Counted from the stretch's first letter, positions 48,448 to 59,635 are shown. The stretch is 64,000 bases of DNA from Nilaparvata lugens (GCF_014356525.2 NC_052505.1:52934630-52998629), one strand, 5' to 3'. Program-made: numbers and translations. The notes: generated from the sequence alone by a model not told the origin.

Positions 48448-49913
48448 ATGTCAGATTTGCAACAGAAAATTGCTCAGGAATTGCACCGTCCAGCGCGAAG
48501 AAAATTCAACAGACGTAAATATATATTAAAAGGAATAAAAGACCTCATTCAAATTGATTTAATTGAATTGCCAGAATTTGCTAGAGCAAACAACGGCTAT
48601 CGTTATGTTTTGATTGCAATTAATTGTTTTCACGTTATGCTTTTGCTGAACCATTAAAAACTAAAACAGGAAAAGAAGTTGAACAAAAATTAGCGCGAAT
48701 ATTAGTATTAAATAAGGGTATAAAAAATGTGCAAAGCGATTTAGGATGCGAATTTTACAATAAGGATGTTAAACAACTATTCGATAGGTTGAACATTAAT
48801 CATTACAGTGTATTTTCTGAAATTAAGGCAGCTTTTGTTGAAAGATTGAACCGAACACTGAAATCACGTTTGTATGAACAACTAACTGCTAACGGTAAGC
48901 AAAAATGGTTAAACATTTTGCCGGACATTGTTTATCAATATAATAACACTATTCATTCAGCGATTGGCATGACGCCGGCCAGTGTTAGACGACGTCATGA
49001 AAAGCATTTGATCATGTTACAGTTGAAGAAAAAGTCAAAACAGTCGCCGCGTACAGTTTATCGACCAAAGTTTGCAATAGGCGACGTAGTGCGAATAAGT
49101 AAGTTTCGACAGGTTTTTGATAAAAGTTTTAGATTAAATTGGTCGCCAGAACTGTTTATAATTCACGGTGTTTTTCCCACACAACCGCCAACCTATGTAA
49201 TTCGCGATCTTAACAATGAAATCATACAAGGTAGATTTTATAGTGAACAATTGATGAAAACAAACTTAACACCGTCCGAACAAAATACATATTTAGTTGA
49301 ACGAATAATACGAAAATCAAACAATAAATATCTTGTTAAATGGTTAGGCTTTGATAAAACTAGCTGGATAGATAAGAGTGATATTATTACACCGTCTGTA
49401 AAAACAGAAGAAGGATCTGCGTGCAACACGCAAAAATCATTAAATTTATTTGCATATTGTTTCAGATATGATATAAACATAATGTCAATGGCTATGGATG
49501 CGCCACTGTTGTTCTATTTGCTGAATGGTAACGATGCGTGTAGTATTATTAAAAGAATAATTGATCTTTTGTGTATGCTTAAAGCGATGTGTGTAAAACG
49601 TGTTGATATTGAAAAATGCTTTCTAGTTGGCTTATGTAAAAAAACATTTTTCAGCAATGTTGTTGATGATGATGATGATGATAGTAGGTTTCATTTAGGT
49701 ATATGTTCATATAAAAATTTAAAAGATGCAAGCAGCGTATTTGATGTAGTAGATACTTGTATTTGTGCTCAATTTTCTATGCAACTAAACATACTTTACT
49801 CGCAAATTAAATCAATAGACTTTAATGTAGCTGATGTTGATGATGATAAGAAGAAAGAAAAGATATTAATTTATATTTTAGATTATTGCATGTCAATGGC
49901 TAATCTTAATTAA
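48448..49913 (+). pseudogene. Polinton integrase with chromodomain, one frameshift
   Basis: A retroviral-type DDE integrase would insert the element. The first part (48448-48657) carries the basic ELHRPARRKF stretch and QIDLIEL with the first catalytic Asp. The rest (48624-49913) carries VQSDLGCEFY with the second Asp, and AAFVERLNRTLK whose Glu is 34 positions later. After YQYNNTIHSAIGMTP and a beta-rich SH3-like region comes a chromodomain (YLVERIIRK..KYLVKWLGF..SWI, about 49288-49380). The two parts are offset at a T-run near 48628, consistent with loss of one T, so either a real break or a base-call error. About 170 residues after the chromodomain match no known domain. An acceptor-like TTGTTTCAG at 49458-49466 and MSMAMDAPLL at 49482 suggest the tail might be a separate exon or gene. 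Confidence 0.85.
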
Positions 49914-50252
49914 TGCATGCGACGCTGGTGCTATACTGTATTATGTGAAAGACACACGCTTTGTAATAATTTTTTATAATATTAACACTGTCAACTTTGT
50001 CTATGTATTATCACTAGATTTGTCGCCACTTACCTTACTGCAGCAGCTGTCAACTTTGTATGTATATTTTCACCTTTTATGTATGCAGCTGTCAACTAAT
50101 GTATGTATTTTCAACTTTTTGTCAACTTTGTAAGATACGCTTGTTTTAGCTGCTGCTGCTGCTAAATTTGTATGTATCTAGTATTTTTAATAAACTGTGA
50201 ACATTGTATGTGCGTGTTTTCTTCATTCATAAACCGCTTGTAGTATACACAC
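49914..50252. other. Polinton intergenic region with CTGTCAACTTTGTATGTAT words
   Basis: The phrase CTGTCAACTTTGT/CTGTCAACTAATG with TATGTAT recurs several times (49989, 50047, 50088, 50116), then AATAAA at 50190. It ends in the CA-rich site where the LTR element inserted. This is probably the 3' UTR of the integrase transcript. Confidence 0.5.
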
Positions 50253-52246
50253 TGTCACGTTATTCTTTATATTTAAATAACGATTAGCCTCCTGCTTGGC
50301 ATCAGTCGGTAAAGCATGAGATTTGATATAATTAGGGCGTGGTTTTCTAATAGTATTCAGTCTTAAAAAATCTTGATAGGCCTAGATATGGGCTTCTCCA
50401 ATAACTCTTGTAATTCAATAAATGATAAATATATATATAAATGATACTTATACTATAGTGTTGAGGAATAAAAAATAAATTGCACACCATGAAAAAAGTA
50501 TACATATATTACATAAATAATGCAAAGATCAGTCGAGGCAAAAAATATATATATAGAGCGATAAAAATATAATATAAAAATAGAACAATATTTGAAATCA
50601 ATAAAATATCACAGGCTAAACTTTATATTCTAGATTTGTGACACGAATCATTACCATGTGCCTTTATCTTGAAATCATATGCATTCTTTTGCATGTAGCT
50701 GCGATATGCACTTGCTAATACTTGTCGGCTTGGATAATTCAATCAAAAATATGTGCTCTAAGATCAGCTTGATAAATTAGCCACTAATAATCCAAATATA
50801 TCTATATATATCAAAATCTCTAGTATTTAGTAGATTTATTTGTATCGAATATATATTTTTATCTCAGGGTGCAAGATTCGGCACCTGACGGAATAGGTAG
50901 AGCCATTCATCTAGTGAATTAGAACTATGATAAATTATCGCAAATTGTATTGCAAAAAATTAAATATTGTATGCATACGTTTGATAGCCTAGATTTCGTA
51001 CTTCTTTGATTAAATAGAAACTTCTAAAATATTGATCTATATATTTTTCTTTCAATTAAATACCTTTAATACTAATTTTTACTTGCGCAAGTATTACTCT
51101 TATTAATTTCTTAATTTATAATAACCCTTTCGGCGAGCTAGCTTTGATCATCAGATTATTTCGAAGCACTAGGGCGCCCATCACTAAATTCAAATTTAAA
51201 TCACTCACGTGTCGAAAATCTTCTTGTAAGCCGCCGATGTCGATCCAACTCCATGTGGTCCGGGAATATGGTAGCCGGAATCGTCTCCTCCAAGGGGTTA
51301 TAAATTTAATTAAAAATGAAAAATGACTTCTGCTTCACAACAGCATCACGAAGTCTTTTAAGAAATTTAATAATTTACTTTAACTTTAATTTTTACAAAA
51401 TCATTAGTAAGGTACTTCGCTCTAAAATATTTGGGGTCCTCTTATGGTGGCATCTGGCTGGCGAGTGCTGGTTCTTCCTTCTCAAGTTTTACAGATTCTC
51501 TTTCCGGCTTTCAAATTAGCATAAAATTTAAATATCCCAATCTTCCGCCATTAAATTCAAATAGATCTTACAAAGAATGCCAAAATATTGCTTAGATTAT
51601 ATGATTAATAATTTCTTTGCATTCGAGCCATATTGATAACACAGATTACACAAATTTTTACACAAAATCTACTACAATTATATAAATATATATAAATATT
51701 TTTGAATTGGCCTACAGTTGCCGCCTATTAACTGCCGTTTTACTATTGGTGCATGCAAATTTTATTAGGTATTCATGCGCCTGGTAACTCTTATTTCCTG
51801 AATACATTAAATTATTTTTATTTGGTTTTTTATTTATGCTCTTTGCATGCTAGTTAATATTATATATATTAATATTAATTCCATGCTAACTAATAATTAG
51901 CCACGTGGACGGGTGTTTTTTCACATTGCACACCATCCGAATGCAATAAAGCTCTGCCAAGGGTTTTGGTCAGATTCTACGTTCTTCGGTTTGATCGATC
52001 TCTAGGTCACCGATCTGTGAATACATCTATCTAACCTCAATCTTCAAATATTTTATAAATAATATATTTATGAGTAGTAAACTTTCTTCAAATCCTTTTT
52101 AAGTTCTTGTACCATTTAGCCAGAACAAGCTGATGCTATCTTATCTTGATTATTATCTGCTTGGCGATATTAGCCAATTACTTTATTTTTAGACCTATTA
52201 TTATTTCTGTTAGGGCTTTTCATCTACCCAGATTTAAGATGTTACA
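50253..52246 (-). repeat. LTR (3' LTR in element orientation)
   Basis: 1994 bp, nearly identical to 56719-58712. It contains an AT-rich palindromic stretch near 51853-51880 and a tRNA box-A-like phrase TGGCATCAGTCGGTAAAGC near 50298-50316. Short open frames inside it are duplicated in both LTRs and are not supported as genes. Confidence 0.9.
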
Positions 52247-53190
52247 CACGCCCCTGGGTTTGAATTCAAAATATTTGAGAATCACAATGTTTTTAATGAA
52301 AACCCACCCTTCAATACATTGATATACACTATACTTTATTTATAAATTATACTCTCCTATTTCTATCACATTTCGCAGACATATTTGCTGCATCTCCTTT
52401 ATACCTTTATCAAATACAATAACAAATTCTCCTCTTCAACACACATAAAAATATCATAAATATAAACTTCTAAACGTACTCCTCCTGACACCATTTACAA
52501 CACAGTAATTTTTGAATTCGCCGCTTGCAGGGCTGCCAACTTAACTACACACATTTCATGACTCTCATAAATGATTCCTTTTAGACAATAATTTCGATTC
52601 ATAAACTTCTGGGCTTATATCTTATAGTATTTCTTAGGTCTTAATATAAATAATTTTCTATACATCAGGTACAATACTTTCTTTGCTAATGGCTCTTTGG
52701 TTTTGGTAACTGGTATTCACTTTAAGTCTTTTCAGGTAACAAACGTGGCATAATTAAAAGTAATAAATATAAAAACATATAAATAAATATATCGACATTA
52801 ATAAATATAATAAATAACAATAATAAATAACTCTTTGGGTACAATACTTCTTTTCATAAACATATGTTCAACAGATATTACATTCATTTGATTTGGGTGG
52901 CTTTGGTCAGCTGTTCGCTGTTCTACAATTCATAGTGTTACATGTTACAGCAGAATTTGCTATCGACTTTCATAACTAACCTAACTGCTCAATTTTTTCT
53001 CTTAAAAAGGTAATTAACAAATTTCAATTTTATTATCCCCGCTTGTGTCCTTTTTTATCTGATGTATATAATTTAATTACACATTTAAAAATTGTTCTTT
53101 TCCTTATTGCAGGCTTCTAACGGCTGGAAGGAATTAAAACATTGGATTGTTGCCACGAGGTCCTATACCAATATTAAATTTATTAAGGAA
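52247..53190. other. Non-coding internal 3' region of the LTR element
   Basis: AT-rich and without open frames on the coding strand. The segment abutting the 3' LTR reads CCCAGGGGCGTG on the minus strand, a weak candidate for a polypurine tract. Confidence 0.4.
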
Positions 53191-53192
53191 GG

Positions 53193-54242
53193 TTAGTAAT
53201 CGGTTTGATAATAATGTTTTCCTTGATTTCTTATCATATTTATTTCAAATTCAACGATATTGCATGTGGAAATGTTGTGATTTACTTGCATCTTCTTGCA
53301 TTCTGTTTGTAGATGTTGTAGGCTGGTGAGGTTATCTGCTATCCGTTGGTGAGGCTGTCCTAATTGATAATTTATCTTCATGAATTTAAAGCCCTTGTAT
53401 CTGGTGTATTCTTTTAAATAATTCCAAGCTTCATTTATGATAATTCCTTTTAATCCATTCTTTTTCCAATCAATCTGCACTCTTAACTCATCCTTCCTTT
53501 TATTTTCGTTTAAAATTCTTGATCTCGGTTCATTATAAATTAGTAGGCTCACAACAATAAACATTTTAATAATATTAAATTTCCAATTACCAATCATAGA
53601 TTCATTTAATAATAACAATACAATATTTTCCATCATATCTACAACACAGTCTTTTATTAATATCACAGCCATTATTACAAACATTACACACCATATCAAA
53701 ACATTTATCAACTTCTTAACAATATAATCACTCAACATATAGCCAGGTACTTCCATTTTATTAGTATAATTCCTTATTTCTCTCACTCTTCTTAGACACT
53801 TTCCATTCTTCATTAGCTCCCACAAGTAATCCAATTTATTGTCCGCGCATGAATCGATAGTAGTCATTTTAGTAGCTCCAGTTTTAATCCATTTCTTTGT
53901 TCCGTTTTTATCACATTTCTCTAGCCCATTCTTCCGGTCACATCGTTGATTGGCTCTCTTAAAACGTATGTGCCGCGGATGCATGACGTCGGTGGTCTGT
54001 TCTCCAACCTGGTCCCGGTCCGGTATCCTCCTCGGGCGTTTAAATCGTGCATGCGGCCGGTATGCGCGCGCGCGGTTCCTCCTTCGTCGCTTCTTCCGCC
54101 TCCGGGCCTTGCGATGCATCTTCTTCTCCTGCATGTTATCCTCCTCGTCCTGATACCGGTCGGGTGTCCTCGGGCGCTTCCGTCTCCGGGCCTTGCGGTG
54201 GGCGCTCCTCTTGTCCGGGTAGTCCGTCCTCCCTGGTGTCAT
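53193..54242 (-). CDS. Second ORF of the LTR element, 349 residues, unclassified
   Basis: Occupies the place where pol would be. The first about 100 residues are strongly basic (HRKARRRKKRRRRNRARAYR). Near residues 185-205 is a hydrophobic stretch (LINVLIWCVMFVIMAVIL) and another follows near 225-245 (IIKMFIVVSLLIY), then a charged C-terminal part ending HYYQTDY. There is no aspartic protease, YxDD, RNase H or DDE motif. Two hydrophobic segments might suggest a membrane or envelope-like protein, but no cleavage site or signal peptide supports that. Product unknown; the intact frame in a young element suggests it may be translated. Confidence 0.4.
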   Translation of the reverse strand: MTPGRTDYPDKRSAHRKARRRKRPRTPDRYQDEEDNMQEKKMHRKARRRKKRRRRNRARAYRPHARFKRPRRIPDRDQVGEQTTDVMHPRHIRFKRANQRCDRKNGLEKCDKNGTKKWIKTGATKMTTIDSCADNKLDYLWELMKNGKCLRRVREIRNYTNKMEVPGYMLSDYIVKKLINVLIWCVMFVIMAVILIKDCVVDMMENIVLLLLNESMIGNWKFNIIKMFIVVSLLIYNEPRSRILNENKRKDELRVQIDWKKNGLKGIIINEAWNYLKEYTRYKGFKFMKINYQLGQPHQRIADNLTSLQHLQTECKKMQVNHNISTCNIVEFEINMIRNQGKHYYQTDY

Positions 54243-54498
54243 CCTCTTGGTCCTCTATCCTGGGTTCATTGGGGTGCCTTGGTGGGGTCGAATGATGCGC
54301 GGGTGCGGTGGCGGACTCTTGATGCGCGGGTGTGACGTGCAGACACATGGTGGCGGTCTCTGGATATGCGGGCTGCTCTTCCTGCGGTGATGGATCGTCG
54401 GCGGGGAATATAAGGCTCAAGAGGGGTTGATGTTTTCGGGCTGTTTTAATTACATGTTGAGCGGCGGTTTTTGGTGGTGATTTATCTTGTATTAACAT
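54136..54498 (-). CDS. Proline-rich small ORF after gag, unknown
   Basis: 120 codons starting 26 bases after the gag stop, rich in P, E, T and H (for example HSTPPRHPNEPRIEDQEDD). It overlaps the start of the next ORF in another frame. It could be the N-terminal part of that product separated by a frameshift, or not translated at all. No domain. Confidence 0.3.
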   Translation of the reverse strand: MLIQDKSPPKTAAQHVIKTARKHQPLLSLIFPADDPSPQEEQPAYPETATMCLHVTPAHQESATAPAHHSTPPRHPNEPRIEDQEDDTREDGLPGQEERPPQGPETEAPEDTRPVSGRGG

Positions 54499-54524
54499 CT
54501 GTTTTTCTAATATTTTCGGTTCTT

Positions 54525-56234
54525 CTAATAATGTTTTCGGGAAATCACTTCTGAATGTGGTGTATGACGTTGAAATATCCTGTTTTTCTTGGTTTGTTTC
54601 ACTTGAGCTTGTGCTTGCTGTATCGGGGGTATCATATAGTCCTGGTTTATTAGCTGTAGTTTTTCTGTATATCTGGTGGCGGGTCGTTGGGTGCTGGGTT
54701 CCGGGTTTTTTGTTGATTTGATCCTGTGGTATACGCTAATGTATAATTGTACTAATTTGATGAGGTGGTGTTTATAATTTCTATTATGATTATTCTGAGT
54801 GTAATCATTGTTTGTGTTAAATTGATCACGGCCATAATAATAATTTCTTTTGTAGGTTTGCTGTGGATAATGGTTTGTTTGACAATTTTGAAAGCTTCTA
54901 CTATTCCAATTATTTTGATTATGATCATAGCAGCGTTTAAATTGAGGAGTAGATCGAGAGTGATCATATGATACTGGTTCATAGTTTTGGCTGGTATACT
55001 GATTACTTTTTGAGTTGTGTTGATTCCGTGTGTATCTTTGGTCTGAACGGTGGTTTGACATTGCCATCACAGACTGTATGCCATATAAATGGTTTATCAG
55101 CTGCTTGCAATCAGTAATGGGTTGTGTGGCGAGTGCCATTCTAACTTGATACGGTAGCTTCTTCAAAATAATACTTGCTAATGCCGATTCATTAATGGGC
55201 TCGCTCAATTGAGAATTTTTAAACTGTATGGCAGTGACGAAAGTGGTACATGCACCGTCTAAGTTAGGGTTGAAATCGCATGATATAATGTCCGCTAGCA
55301 CGTCCAACTGTTTACTTCTGCTCCAATACTGTTCCAGGAAGACAGCTACAAACTCATCCAATGATGTAAATTCATGGGCTCTACTCCGAAAGAACATCAG
55401 GGGTTCGCCAATCAATAAACTAGTCAAACGAAGACGCCAAAAATTCCAAGAGGTGGGTGTTAATGATTGAACTAGTTTTATCTGATCTATAAATTCTTTA
55501 GGTTGGAGATAGCGGTCTGTATTGTCAAAACGGCCTAATTCATTGAAACTGTGTAGTGAATCAAACGTTGCTATGGGAATAGGCTCTATATTCTCGTGCG
55601 GAAATTGATGTATTTGACTTTCAAGTTGTACCAACTTCTCTTGGGCCTGTTTCCAATGACTAGAAGCTTCTGTTTCATTATCTACTACTTCGGCATTTAA
55701 TTCAGATGAAAATAATTGCTGTTCTCCAACGGCTGTCTCCAATGAATTAAGTTGTACTTTGTTTTGATTTATATCAGAATTTAGGTGAGCTATTTGTGTA
55801 GATTTACTATTCTGTTGTTTATTTATGGAAATAAGTTGACTATTGTTCCTGTTTGTAGCTATTTCATGAATTTGTGAAGTGTTTTGTGCTGGTAGGTTAT
55901 CTATTCTTTCCGCAGTCTCCTTACCCATTCTTACCGATGTATCCTTCAGTGATTCCCGCATTTCCTTCATTTCCGCCTTTAAGTTCTTCATTACTGTGGT
56001 CATTGTTTTTTCTAAACTATTAGAAAATGACTTGATCATCCCCTCTACTATAACCCTCCTTATTGCTTCTTGGGAGACATTTAACGGTTTATTACTGTTC
56101 ACAGGATTCTTGGCGGTGATTGAAGATATCTGGGCGTTGGACTCCATCGCGCCCCCCTCAGCGTCGATCTCCGCTACTATCGCCGTCTGCAGTGTGTCTG
56201 CTACCTTACTTTGCGTGGACGAAAAGAGACTCAT
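54525..56234 (-). CDS. gag: Retrotransposon Gag, 569 residues
   Basis: This would form the particle shell of the LTR element. The N-terminal 200 residues are coiled-coil/helical and rich in Q, N and S. A capsid-like gag domain follows at about residues 225-390: FIDQIKLVQSLTPTSWNFWR, then LLIGEPLMFF, EFVAVFLEQYW and ILKKLPYQVRMALA, the helical pattern of the Retrotrans_gag family. The C-terminal 170 residues are N/Q/Y/H-rich with many basic residues (NHNRNYKHH) but lack a CCHC zinc knuckle. The start at 56234 lies 485 bases inside the 5' LTR. The frame is intact over its whole length, unlike the surrounding Polinton genes. Confidence 0.75.
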   Translation of the reverse strand: MSLFSSTQSKVADTLQTAIVAEIDAEGGAMESNAQISSITAKNPVNSNKPLNVSQEAIRRVIVEGMIKSFSNSLEKTMTTVMKNLKAEMKEMRESLKDTSVRMGKETAERIDNLPAQNTSQIHEIATNRNNSQLISINKQQNSKSTQIAHLNSDINQNKVQLNSLETAVGEQQLFSSELNAEVVDNETEASSHWKQAQEKLVQLESQIHQFPHENIEPIPIATFDSLHSFNELGRFDNTDRYLQPKEFIDQIKLVQSLTPTSWNFWRLRLTSLLIGEPLMFFRSRAHEFTSLDEFVAVFLEQYWSRSKQLDVLADIISCDFNPNLDGACTTFVTAIQFKNSQLSEPINESALASIILKKLPYQVRMALATQPITDCKQLINHLYGIQSVMAMSNHRSDQRYTRNQHNSKSNQYTSQNYEPVSYDHSRSTPQFKRCYDHNQNNWNSRSFQNCQTNHYPQQTYKRNYYYGRDQFNTNNDYTQNNHNRNYKHHLIKLVQLYISVYHRIKSTKNPEPSTQRPATRYTEKLQLINQDYMIPPIQQAQAQVKQTKKNRIFQRHTPHSEVISRKHY

Positions 56235-56655
56235 ATTTTAAAAATGGATTAAGTGTCAAGTGTTTGTTAAAAAAGTGAAAGTTTTGGCCAACAAGGCATT
56301 AATAAGGACACAAATGAGGATAGGCCTATGGACATTACAAGCCAGGTAACCTATTTATTACTTAAGCTCTTATAATATAATAATACTATTCATTGATTTC
56401 TGACTAGCAGTTTAGGCCCATAAAATATAATAGCTCTCTCTATAAAATATATTTTCTACAGTAATAATAATATAAAATTTTCTTTAAAACATATAATTTC
56501 TCTTTATTTAAAGCTATTGATTCCCCAAAAAGTAATACAAATTTCCCTTCGCCAGTTTTCCTCACAACTCGTATAAGTTATCTATAATTTTCAATATGGT
56601 TATTGACTTAATTTCAAATAATTATTCGATGAGCTTGGCTCTCATCATCAGTCCC

Positions 56656-56722
56656 ACGTTGGTACGACATGTCTTTGTGTCGTATCCGTGGCCTATCACG
56701 TTGGGCGACATGTCTTTGTGTC
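56656..56722 (-). other. Possible primer-binding site with a local tandem duplication
   Basis: Nine bases inside the 5' LTR, the minus strand reads GTCGCCCAACGTG (56709-56697), which resembles the GCGCCCAACGTGG class of tRNA primer sites in insect LTR elements. The block ACGTTGG..CGACATGTCTTTGTGTC is present twice (56656 and 56698), the second copy overlapping the LTR edge. Confidence 0.4.
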
Positions 56723-58711
56723 ACGTTATTCTTTATATTTAAATAACGATTAGCCTCCTGCTTGGCATCAGTCGGTAAAGCATGAGATTGATATAATTAG
56801 GGCGTGGTTTTCTAATAGTATTCAGTCTTAAAAAATCTTGATAGGCCTAGATATGGGCTTCTCCAATAACTCTTGTAATTCAATAAATAATAAATATATA
56901 TATATAATGATACTTATACTATAGTGTTGAGGAATAAAAAATAAATTGCACACCATGAAAAAGTTATACATATATTACATAAATAATGCAAAGATCAGTC
57001 GAGGCAAAAAATATATATATAGAGCGATAAAAATATAATATAAAAATAGAACAATATTTGAAATCAATAAAAATATCACAGGCTAAACTTTATATTCTAG
57101 ATTTGTGACACGAATCATTACCATGTGCCTTTATCTTGAAATCATATGCATTCTTTTGCATGTAGCTGCGATATGCACTTGCTAATACTTGTCGGCTTGG
57201 ATAATTCAATCAAAATATGTGCTCTAAGATCAGCTTGATAAATTAGCCACTAATAATCCAAATATATCTATATATATCAAAATCTCTAGTATTTAGTAGA
57301 TTTATTTGTATCGAATATATATTTTTATCTCAGGGTGCAAGATTCGGCACCTGACGGAATAGGTAGAGCCATTCATCTAGTGAATTAGAACTATGATAAA
57401 TTATCGCAAATTGTATTGCAAAAAATTAAATATTGTATGCATATGTTTGATAGCCTAGATTTCGTACTTCTTTGATTAAATAGAAACTTCTAAAATATTG
57501 ATCTATATATTTTTCTTTCAATTAAATACTTTAATACTAATTTTTACTTGCGCAAGTATTACTCTTATTAATTTCTTAATTTATAATAACCCTTTCGGCG
57601 AGCTAGCTTTGATCATCAGATTATTTCGAAGCACTAGGGCGCCCATCACTAAATTCAAATTTAAATCACTCACGTGTCGAAAATCTTCTTGTAAGCCGCC
57701 GATGTCGATCCAACTCCATGTGGTCCGGGAATATGGTAGCCGGAATCGTCTCCTCCAAGGGGTTATAAATTTAATTAAAAATGAAAAAATGACTTCTGCT
57801 TCACAACAGCATCACGAAGTCTTTTAAGAAATTTAATAATTTACTTTAAATTTAAATTTATACAAAATCATTAGTAAGGTACTTCGCTCTAAAATATTTG
57901 GGGTCCTCTTATGGTGGCATCTGGCTGGCGAGTGCTGGTTCTTCCTTCTCAAGTTTTACAGATTCTCTTTCCGGCTTTCAAATTAGCATAAAATTTAAAT
58001 ATCCCAATCTTCCGCCATTAAATTCAAATAGATCTTACAAAGAATGCCAAAATATTGCTTAGATTATATGATTAATAATTTCTTTGCATTCGAGCCATAT
58101 TGATAACACAGATTACACAAATTTTTACACAAAATCTACTACAATTATATAAATATATATAATATTTTTGAATTGGCCTACAGTTGCCGCCTATTAACTG
58201 CCGTTTTACTATTGGTGCATGCAATTTTATTAGGTATTCATGCGCCTGGTAACTCTTATTTCCTGAATACATTAAATTATTTTTATTTGGTTTTTTATTT
58301 ATGCTCTTTGCATGCTAGTTAATATTATATATATTAATATTAATTCCATGCTAACTAATAATTAGCCACGTGGACGGGTGTTTTTTCACATTGCACACCA
58401 TCCGAATGCAATAAAGCTCTGCCAAAGGGTTGTGGTCAGATTCTACGTTCTTCGGTTTGATCGATCTCTAGGTCACCGATCTGTGAATACATCTATCTAA
58501 CCTCAATCTTCAAATATTTTATAAATAATATATTTATGAGTAGTAAACTTTCTTCAAATCCTTTTTAAGTTCTTGTACCATTTAGCCAGAACAAGCTGAT
58601 GCTATCTTATCTTGATTATTATCTGCTTGGCGATATTAGCCAATTACTTTATTTTTAGACCTATTATTATTTCTGTTAGGGCTTTTCATCTACCCAGATT
58701 TAAGATGTTAC

Positions 58712-58712
<1 letters not shown>
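56719..58712 (-). repeat. LTR (5' LTR in element orientation)
   Basis: 1994 bp, nearly identical to 50253-52246, ending against a (CA)n microsatellite at 58713. On the minus strand it leads straight into the likely primer-binding region and the gag gene. Confidence 0.9.

Positions 58713-58750
<38 letters not shown>
58713..58750. repeat. (CA)n microsatellite, LTR element target site
   Basis: About 19 CA units directly after the LTR. CACAC is also present on the other side of the LTR element at 50247-50252. Confidence 0.9.
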
Positions 58751-58832
58751 CGGATGTAGCGATGTTAACAGCATAGTTGAACTGTAGACACGCATGTGTA
58801 AACAGCAAGCGCACGCAGCAAGAGTTATTATT

Positions 58833-59600
58833 ATGACGACAGCAAAAGAGTCAATAGCAATAGTTAACTTTGATAATCTAATTGTAGATACAAAACAAGT
58901 GGGCGGCAAAAATTGTCTAGATAGAAAAAAGCATGGTGAGTTTTTGCCAAGTTCAGCTAGAATTCTAATTTGCGGTGCATCAAATTGTGGAAAGACAAAT
59001 GTACTGCTGAATTTAATATTCGATAAAAATGGATTAAAATTCAAAAACCTATACTTGTTCAGTAAGTCTTTGTATCAGGAAAAATATCAACTATTGGATG
59101 TTGTTTTTTCAAAACTCAAGTGTGTAAATACTATAAATCTGACAATATTGAATGTATACCGCAACCGAATGATATCGACACTCATTCACTGATAATTTTT
59201 GACGATTTGAATGTTACACGTGTGCCGCAAATACGTAATTTTTTCACAATGGGCAGACACAAAAGCATAGATTGTGTGTACTTAATTCAAAGCTATGGCG
59301 CAATTTCAAAACATCATATCAGAGACAATGCAAATATGCTGATTATTTTTAAAATGGATATGCACAATTTAAAACTAATATTTAGGGATTTTGTCGGAAC
59401 TGATATGACATTTGTTGCATTCAGAAATCTATGTTCACATGTATGGTAAAGCGGAAATCATAGTTTTATTTCAATTTTCACTGAGTGTAAACCAGATGCT
59501 GGTAAATATCGTAATTGTCTTGGTAAGTATATTGATCCAAGTGTGTATACCACCAATTGACATGTGTCAATTCTCATCATTTGTTGTTGAGCCAGTGTAG
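58833..59600 (+). pseudogene. Polinton packaging ATPase (A32/FtsK-HerA type), broken
   Basis: This would pump element DNA into capsids. The first open part (58833 to about 59125) has Walker A as ICGASNCGKTN (about 58966-58998) and the following LYLFSKSLYQEKYQ. The next (59120-59449) has Walker B as LIIFDDL (about 59188) and the sensor-like YLIQSYGAISKHHIR. It continues in yet another frame to about 59600. At least two frameshifts (near 59120 and 59420-59440) interrupt it. ATG 58833 (MTTAKES) is preferred over 58794 by the position of family starts. The gene lies right after the inserted LTR element, so its promoter may have been displaced. Confidence 0.85.
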
Positions 59601-59635
59601 GTGAAAGAACTAATTATCGTTCTACTACTAGCAAT

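Larger units (their letters stand above)
50253..58712 (-). mobile_element. LTR retrotransposon with Gag but no visible Pol, nested in the Polinton
   Basis: Two 1994-bp direct repeats, starting TGTCACGTTATT and ending GATGTTACA (TG..CA termini), flank a 4472-bp internal domain. Coding direction is minus. Differences between the LTRs are few and mainly one-base changes in homopolymers, so insertion is recent. Flanks are ACACAC on both sides, compatible with a 4- or 6-bp target duplication but ambiguous because the target is a CA microsatellite. The internal domain holds a Gag and an unclassified ORF. Reverse transcriptase, RNase H, protease and integrase signatures are absent, so the element is non-autonomous. 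Confidence 0.85.

Noticed and set aside
51144..51326. 60-residue frame present in both LTRs (also near 57498-57827)
   Set aside because: Duplicated only because the LTR is duplicated, and on the strand opposite gag; no domain.
53946..54335. Plus-strand frames over the LTR element second ORF
   Set aside because: Shadow of the intact minus-strand frames in GC-rich sequence.
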